Below, one piece after another: positions 58,786-64,000 of a DNA stretch of 64,000 nucleotides. The notes below the pieces were generated by a model, which worked only from the letters and a program-made list of their open reading frames with translations, did no database searches and was not told where the DNA came from. The DNA is taken from the NCBI RefSeq assembly GCF_000004825.1, contig NW_008805092.1:310001-374000 (forward strand), read 5' to 3'. This DNA comes from Heterostelium album PN500 (lineage: Eukaryota; Evosea; Eumycetozoa; Acytosteliales; Acytosteliaceae). The position numbers and the translations under genes are program-made. The first letter of the stretch is position 1; each line of letters opens with the position of its first letter.

Positions 58786-59711
58786 ATGAAGTCGAAAGAA
58801 AATAAAATCGACTCCAAGAAGTATAAAAACACAATGAAAAAGACCAGAGCTGTACAACCATGGTTACGTGGTGGCATCTCACTATGGGAATCCAACTTCG
58901 TAATGATGCGCAACACGTGTGGATATTCAACAGATTCCTACTTTCATCCTCTGATTCTTCCAAAGTTTGTTATTATACCAGTTGGCTATCTCAAATCCAA
59001 TGCAGATCTATCACCTCACCATATCTCAATCTATGCTACACTCTGTGGCACCAATTGGCAGTTCATCTCAAACATCTGGAAAACAAGATCAGATCTGCTA
59101 AACCTATTCTGATTGATGGTCTACCACCCACTCTGAAAGCAAATCTACGACCACCTATTGATCATCAAACATGGCATTCGACCGCTAACTGATGGCCAGT
59201 TCCAACTATCTCTACAACCAACCAAATTCGACTACACATCTTACGACAGTATCTTCACCTATGTATCGCTTATCAAACACCAGCGTGGACGAAACACTGT
59301 CTTCCGGTTCTTCTCTCGTTCGCTTCCTGGATTGGCTTACAACAAAAACAAAGAATGTGAACTGTGCTTCACATACTGCTCTGACCCATATTTCCATACA
59401 TTCTTTAATTGTTGAGCAGTTATGCACAGTTTCAATCTTAACACCATTCTTGATTCCTTACAGCTTTCAGGTGGTCAACGGTTCGATTGGACAATGGAAG
59501 ATGCGTTCAGTTGGTAAGAAGAAAGGACAACATCACTACTCTCGCTTCACTTGTATTTCATCAAATCTGGAAATTCTATTGTAAATCCTATTTTGGCGGT
59601 ACTCCTCTCCACGAAAATAACCTACTATCTAACGAATCTATCATAAATGAATATATACAGCATATCGGTATTCTCATCAACTTGAGAAATAGCTTTACTT
59701 TTTTTTTATAA
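58786..59711 (+). mobile_element. Degraded 3' end of a non-LTR (LINE, TRE-like) retrotransposon
   Basis: Protein-like sequence shifts among the three forward frames, with several interruptions. It ends in a zinc-binding reverse-transcriptase tail: ECELCFTYCSDPYFHTFFNC near 59350-59415 has the C-x2-C ... H-x-F-x2-C pattern of RT zinc ribbons. Upstream FDYTSYDSIFTYVSLIKHQR resembles the linker before that ribbon, and downstream TLASLVFHQIWKFYCKS resembles the final IWK-R-N helix. Dictyostelid TRE elements are LINEs with this C-terminal domain, so TRE is the likeliest group, but no endonuclease or catalytic RT core is here. It sits between the GST-like gene and two small-RNA repeats. Confidence 0.5.
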
Positions 59712-59785
59712 CTAAAGTGTAATTTGATAGCTACGAAAGAAAAATAGATTTGTTGAGGAAAAAAAGAGATAAATAGAATGTGGAC

Positions 59786-59840
59786 AGATCTCAGGAGGTT
59801 TTCATTATTGAGAATTGATTTGATTGCTGTGATGAGATCT
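59786..59840 (-). ncRNA. Class I-like small RNA, copy 6 (55 nt)
   Basis: Perfect stem, CATCACAGCAA motif and short loop type, thus closest to copy 3 at 21.7 kb. DUSE-like box (ACCATAA on the minus strand) at 59906-59900, 66 nt upstream. Confidence 0.5.
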
Positions 59841-60025
59841 TGTTGATCTTTGATCAAACCGATATATTATATTGCTATTTAATTAAAACTATAATTTGAT
59901 TATGGTTGGAATGTTCTATGTTATTTCTTTAAAAATAAAAATAACCAAAGAAAAAACAAAAATGGTGAATCTGTTTTTTTTTTTTTTTTTTGAGAAAACA
60001 AAAGATAAACAGAATGAATGTGGAC

Positions 60026-60084
60026 AGATCTCAGGAGGTTTTTCAGTTAAATTGAGAATTGATTTGATTGCTGCAATGAGATCT
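60026..60084 (-). ncRNA. Class I-like small RNA, copy 7 (59 nt)
   Basis: Perfect stem, CATTGCAGCAA motif and longer loop type. DUSE-like box at 60151-60145, 67 nt upstream. It lies about 215 bp upstream of F-box gene B and antisense to it, mirroring copy 4 beside gene A. Confidence 0.5.
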
Positions 60085-60298
60085 TGTTGATCTTTGATAA
60101 AATCGATTAATTATATTACTGTTTATTTTAATCATTAAATGAAGTTATGGTTTGAATCTTCTCTTATTCTTTTTTCTTTAATGTATCATTTGCAAAACAA
60201 ATTTTTTAAAAGTAACATCAGTTTTTAATAGTTTTATTGTTTGTTGCTTATTTATTTAGAGATGAACAACTACTTTGTATACTTTAATTTAAAAGATC

Positions 60299-62182
60299 AT
60301 GGAAGTAAATAATAATACAAATTTATTTGTACAATTACCACATACATTATTAACGAGAATCACCAATGAACTAAGAGACAACATTGACAAAATCTGTTTT
60401 AGTTTGGTCTGTAAGCGATGGTTCGATGAAAGAGACAGATATCTGTTGTTCAACATTGATAATCATATTAAACAACGTTATCTAAATGATGATGATTGTA
60501 GTTCATTATTCTTTACGAAATCATACAAATCAATCTATATCAAATCATTAGAAATCAGCAAAAACAACAAGAATAACTGTATTCTTTATATTGGTGATCT
60601 AAATGAGTATCAAAGACGTGATTATTACGATAGAATAAAGAATCCAATCATTGAATTTGATTATTTTATAGATTACAGTAAGTAACCAACTAAACTTTAT
60701 CAATTCAATCAAACAATGTTTAACATCTAAAACTAACATAACTTTATTTATTTAACTTAAGAATTATTGAACACAATCGATAAGATACCAAGTAATGTTA
60801 CCAATGTTTTATTAAATATATTTAATAAGTTGAATCAAGATGATTCCAAACATTTGTATAAACTGTTGGCAGAATCAAATGTTACACAACTCGATGGATG
60901 TAATACAGTTGTGCACCAACTTCCACCACGACTTGTCAAATTGACATTCGACAATCAATTCAATGAATCTTTGTCTGTTGGTTGTTTCCCTTCTACTTTG
61001 AAAGAGATTACTTTTGGCGAATATTTTAGCCAACCCATCCACAAAGGTGTATTTCTCGAAGGTCTGGAGAAGCTTGCTTTAGGTGCCAATTTTTGCGAGA
61101 CAATTGAAAACTCTGCCAATGTATTTCCATCGACTCTAGAGTATCTGAGTGTTGGTAGTTACTATGATGCTCCACATGTCAATATGTTCCCACCAAATCT
61201 AGAGATCCTAGAGTACACTGCATACAATAGAGAATCCATCGATGGAATGTTGCCAGCCACCTTACACACCATCATCGATATACCATATCAATGGATTTCA
61301 CACATTGGAAACCTACCAAATCTTAAACATTTGGTGAGTGTTAACAACGAGGATGTAAACGATTATGATAACAACGATGAATATAGTGCCAAACCGTTTG
61401 ATCTAATTTCTATTCCAGAAGGAATCGAAACATTGATCATTGGCGATACAGAGTATGATTTTCTTGACAATGTATATACAGTATACAGGCTGAGTGGGGC
61501 ACTTCCAAATTCGGTGGAAACATTCAATACCGGACCAAGTTACTATCAATTCGACACACTGTTTCCATCGGATATACAATACCACTTTAAAGAGTTAGCA
61601 CTCAGCACCCCCGGAGATACCAAACCAATTCCTTCGAATATTAAAGCCAAGAAACTCTGTTTATCAAACTACCACAAAAGAGTTTTCAACGAGGGTGATC
61701 TTCCAGATGGCATTGAAATTCTTGAGTTCAGATATTGCAAGCAAATAGAATTCAAATCGGAACGTTCACTTCCAGATTCCATTAAAGAGATCATTGTTTA
61801 TAACCAGACTCTAAACGATCTACAGATTCCAAGTGGTATGAACTCTAGTTCTTTGGAGTGTATAACGTATATTAATGACTGTAAACTAAGCATGAAGAAA
61901 GGTGTAAAGATACCGGAATCAATTCGAACACTCAACACAGTGTTTGATGCAACCAACTTTCAATACATTCCAACAACACTCACCAATATCAACTTTACCA
62001 ACAGTATCGAATCTGTATCAAACAATATTGATTGTCAAGTGAGGAAATTAGATAGTAAATACTATTTAATGTTTGGAACAACCAACAGAATCAATTGCAT
62101 TTCAACAATTTTCAACCAATCAATGTTTAATAGCTCACTAGTCGAGAAAATAGAGTCAAGAAGCAACCAAATCAAAAAGTAA
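60299..62182 (+). CDS. F-box / FNIP-repeat protein B, paralogue of gene A
   Basis: Two exons (60299-60677, 60762-62182) give 599 residues. F-box at 10-48 (LPHTLLTRITNELRDNIDKI), then FNIP repeats nearly parallel to gene A. At the 3' end, gene A reads RSKPNQKVTTSSSSGCQIQ, whereas gene B has one A fewer in AGAAGCAA(A)CC, shifting the frame into RSNQIKK-stop. The rest of the old tail, encoding SSSSSGCQIQ, remains readable just beyond the stop (62183-62223). The loss of about 14 tail residues leaves the F-box and all repeats intact, so the gene probably works. The leader (TTTAAAAGATCATGG) and 3' flank also match gene A. Confidence 0.92.
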
Positions 62183-62607
62183 CTACTTCATCATCATCAT
62201 CAAGTGGTTGTCAAATTCAATAAACAATAAGGTTATTTAAAACATTTATTTAAGTAAAGAAATATAATTATTTTGAGAGAAGGTTTATTTTGTAGATTTG
62301 TTTATTGTGAGGTTGCTGAAATGGATTATTAATAATTAATTTTGTAAGAGATCTCTGACCGAATTATTGTTGTAATAGATTTTTTTTTTTTTTTTTTAGG
62401 TTGTCAGAAACTGCAATAAGTTGTGGTAGTAAAGACATATAGCAGTATGATATTATAATAAATATTATTTTATGAGTTGTTAAGATGATTATAAAAAATG
62501 TTCTTGTTTATGGAGTTTATTTCGATTTTAAATATTGATTGGAACTACGGGTTCCGATACCTTGGAAATACGAACGTTTTACGTTCCGGTAGCGGGGAAA
62601 CATAGTC

Positions 62608-62662
62608 TTTTTTTTTTTTAAAGAAGTAAAAATTGATTTATTAATTTTTATATTCGGATGGT
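62608..62662. repeat. Dispersed 50-bp repeat shared with 57089-57140
   Basis: A T-run followed by AAGAAGTAAAAATTGATT and a GGATGG end occurs at both sites in the same orientation. At 62.6 kb it directly precedes the GTGGGA/TCCCAC structured segment. Confidence 0.6.
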
Positions 62663-62713
62663 GTGGGAAACTTAGTCATTACCGAGCCTCGAACCCGGTT
62701 CGAAGTCCCACGA
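62663..62713. other. Nested inverted repeat with B-box-like core
   Basis: GTGGGA at the left pairs with TCCCAC at the right. Inside it TCGAACC-C-GGTTCGA is a perfect 7-bp inverted repeat whose minus strand reads GGGTTCGAGG, like a tRNA T-loop or B-box. It is related to the segment at 56703-56733. Confidence 0.4.
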
Positions 62714-62744
62714 AAAAAAAGTGATAAATAGAATGAATGTGGAC

Positions 62745-62801
62745 AGATCTCAGGATTTTTCAGTTAAATTGAGAATTGATTTGATTGCTGCAATGAGATC
62801 T
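62745..62801 (-). ncRNA. Class I-like small RNA, copy 8 (57 nt)
   Basis: Perfect stem, CATTGCAGCAA motif and a slightly shortened long-type loop. DUSE-like box at 62868-62862, 67 nt upstream. It lies downstream of F-box gene B and antisense to it, mirroring the copies downstream of gene A. Confidence 0.5.
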
Positions 62802-63111
62802 TGTTGATTATTGATCAAATCGATATATTATATTTCTATTTATATTAAAACAATCATTTGATTATGGTTGGAATGTTCTTTGTTTTTTCTTAAAAAAAAA
62901 AAAAAAATAGAAATAAATTTTAAAAAATGAAAATCATAATTATTATTTATGTACTTCTGGTTCTTAAATAGAAGCCACACTTTAAGTTTTGTTTTCATTT
63001 CTTATTTGGTTTTTTTCTTGATATTTTCTATTTTGGTTTTAGAAAATTATCTAAAACAAAGAAATAGATAAACAATATTTTATTGATCATATATTCAATT
63101 ACAATTACTTA

Positions 63112-64000
63112 ATGAATAACAATAGCACAAATAAATTTGTTAATTTACCACATACACTTTTAACAAGAATAATCAATGAATTAGATGAAAACATAGATAG
63201 AATCTGTTTTAGTTTGGTTTGTAAAAGATGGTTCGATGAAAGAAATCGATATCTTTCCTTCAAGACAGATATAAAGTATGACAAGAGTCGTTGGTATCTA
63301 CGATCTTATCAATCAATCATTGAAAACTCAAATAACTCAAAGAAGATCTTTACTCTCTTGATTGGTGAAAAGTTAGAAAGCAATGCACTATTAGATCTAA
63401 TCGACCCAAATGACTTTGATTTTCATTCAGAGTGTGGTATGTGTTAAAAAATCAATCTATTTATAAAATTAATGCTGTGTTCAAACTTTACTAATTCATA
63501 TAAATAGGAACGGAATTATTATCACATGTTGATATCCCTTCAGGTGTAACTTCTGTAACTTTAAATGTGTTTGATACGATAAGTGAAGAAGAGAGTAGTC
63601 ATCTCTTTAGATTGTTGAGAGAACAATCGAATGTAACTGAACTCAATGGATTACATACAGTTGCCTATCAGCTACCATCTAGTTTGAAGAGTATCAGTTT
63701 CGACCCTCAGTTCAACGAACCATTGACTGTGGGCAGCCTCCCAGCAGGATTAAAGATAATCCAACTTGAAGGGTACGACGGAACTATTGAAAGTGGAGCA
63801 TTCCCTGATGGTGTTGAAGAGATCAATCTACAGTCTTATTCCAAACCATTGGGATATGGAGTACTTCCAAACTCTGTTAAATCATTGAAATATGCTGGAA
63901 GACATCCAATTGGAGTGGGTGTGCTACCACAAAATTTAGAAACACTAACCTACAGTGGATATCAATGTGAACTTGAAGATGGTGTATTACCAAGCTCTTT
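63112..64000 (+). CDS. F-box / FNIP-repeat protein C (runs off the window)
   Basis: Exon 1 is 63112-63436 and exon 2 starts at 63508 and is open to the window end. The F-box (LPHTLLTRIINELDENIDRI, then CFSLVCKRW) is close to A and B, but the linker differs. FNIP repeats include ISFDPQFNEPLTVGSLPAGL, YSKPLGYGVLPNSVKSL and LTYSGYQCELEDGVLP. The intron is at the same place as in A, B and D. It lies in tandem behind B, about 930 bp away. The C-terminus is not in the window. Confidence 0.9.

Larger units (their letters stand above)
59712..60298. other. Intergenic region with two small-RNA repeats
   Basis: Two minus-strand copies of the Class I-like repeat (RNA parts 59786-59840 and 60026-60084) in tandem, then the leader of F-box gene B. 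Confidence 0.55.
62183..63111. other. Repeat-rich intergenic region
   Basis: Contains a nested inverted-repeat segment (62540-62715), the 50-bp segment shared with 57089-57140, and Class I-like copy 8 (62745-62801). No protein gene is seen. Confidence 0.5.

Noticed and set aside
62663-62713. Functional tRNA gene at the GGTTCGA core
   Set aside because: Only a T-arm-like part is present. There is no A-box at proper spacing and the ends do not form a tRNA acceptor with D and anticodon arms.

Overview
This window comes from a dictyostelid social amoeba (Amoebozoa) that is probably not Dictyostelium discoideum. The evidence is extremely AT-rich intergenic DNA, short introns with GTAAGT or GTATGT donors, and long Asn/Gln/Ser homopolymer tracts. 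Four F-box/FNIP-repeat genes, a dictyostelid-only family, are present along with a CLU-family gene and a PDR-type ABCG transporter. Coding DNA is clearly less AT-biased than I know from D. discoideum, which points to another lineage; I cannot name the species. All gene models were spliced by hand: the introns named preserve phase and join recognisable protein sequence.

Layout. 0.3-4.9 kb: full-size ABCG transporter (+). 5.1-5.4 kb: a tiny two-exon gene (-). 6.2-9.2 kb: N-terminal half of the ribosome-assembly factor RRP5 (-). 9.8-10.7 kb: a Tim17/TIMMDC1-like mitochondrial membrane protein (-). 10.8-12.3 kb: secreted GH5 glycosidase (-). 13.1-17.9 kb: CLU-domain protein with a leucine-rich C-terminus (+). 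19.6-21.2 kb: beta-helix surface protein (+). 22.1-24.0 kb: F-box/FNIP gene A (-). 24.9-28.2 kb: BRCT + RRM + tail-anchor protein (-). 29.6-31.1 kb: decayed secreted-protein gene (-). 32.5-33.7 kb: unknown gene (+). 33.9-36.0 kb: CCT1 chaperonin (-). 38.7-40.1 kb: type I surface glycoprotein (+). 42.2-43.0 kb: prolyl 4-hydroxylase-like (+). 43.3-45.0 kb: F-box/FNIP gene D (-). 45.2-46.5 kb: nitronate monooxygenase-like (-). 47.0-49.2 kb: UTP15 (+). 49.3-50.1 kb: secreted cysteine-rich protein (-). 54.0-56.4 kb: ankyrin-type protein (+). 57.2-58.2 kb: GST-like gene with no visible start codon (+). 58.8-59.7 kb: non-LTR retrotransposon remnant (+). 60.3-62.2 kb and 63.1 kb to the window end: F-box/FNIP genes B and C (+).

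The most interesting signal is a family of eight dispersed loci at 12.7, 21.5, 21.7, 24.5, 56.9, 59.8, 60.1 and 62.8 kb. Each can produce a 55-59 nt RNA closed by the same perfect 8-bp stem (AGATCTCA/TGAGATCT). Directly after the 5' stem is a motif (CATCACAGCAA or CATTGCAGCAA) close to the 11-nt signature I remember for Dictyostelium Class I RNAs. A CC[A/G]TAA box lies 65-67 nt upstream, where the DUSE promoter element of dictyostelid small-RNA genes is expected. They look like a local, recently amplified set of Class I-like non-coding RNA genes. They flank an inverted pair of duplicated F-box/FNIP genes, and a truncated copy abuts the GST-like gene.

Functional themes: RRP5 and UTP15 both serve the small-subunit processome, but most neighbours are functionally unrelated, as expected for a eukaryotic chromosome. 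The right end (56.5-63 kb) is a repeat-rich accessory zone with retroelement remnants, small-RNA repeats and expanding F-box genes.
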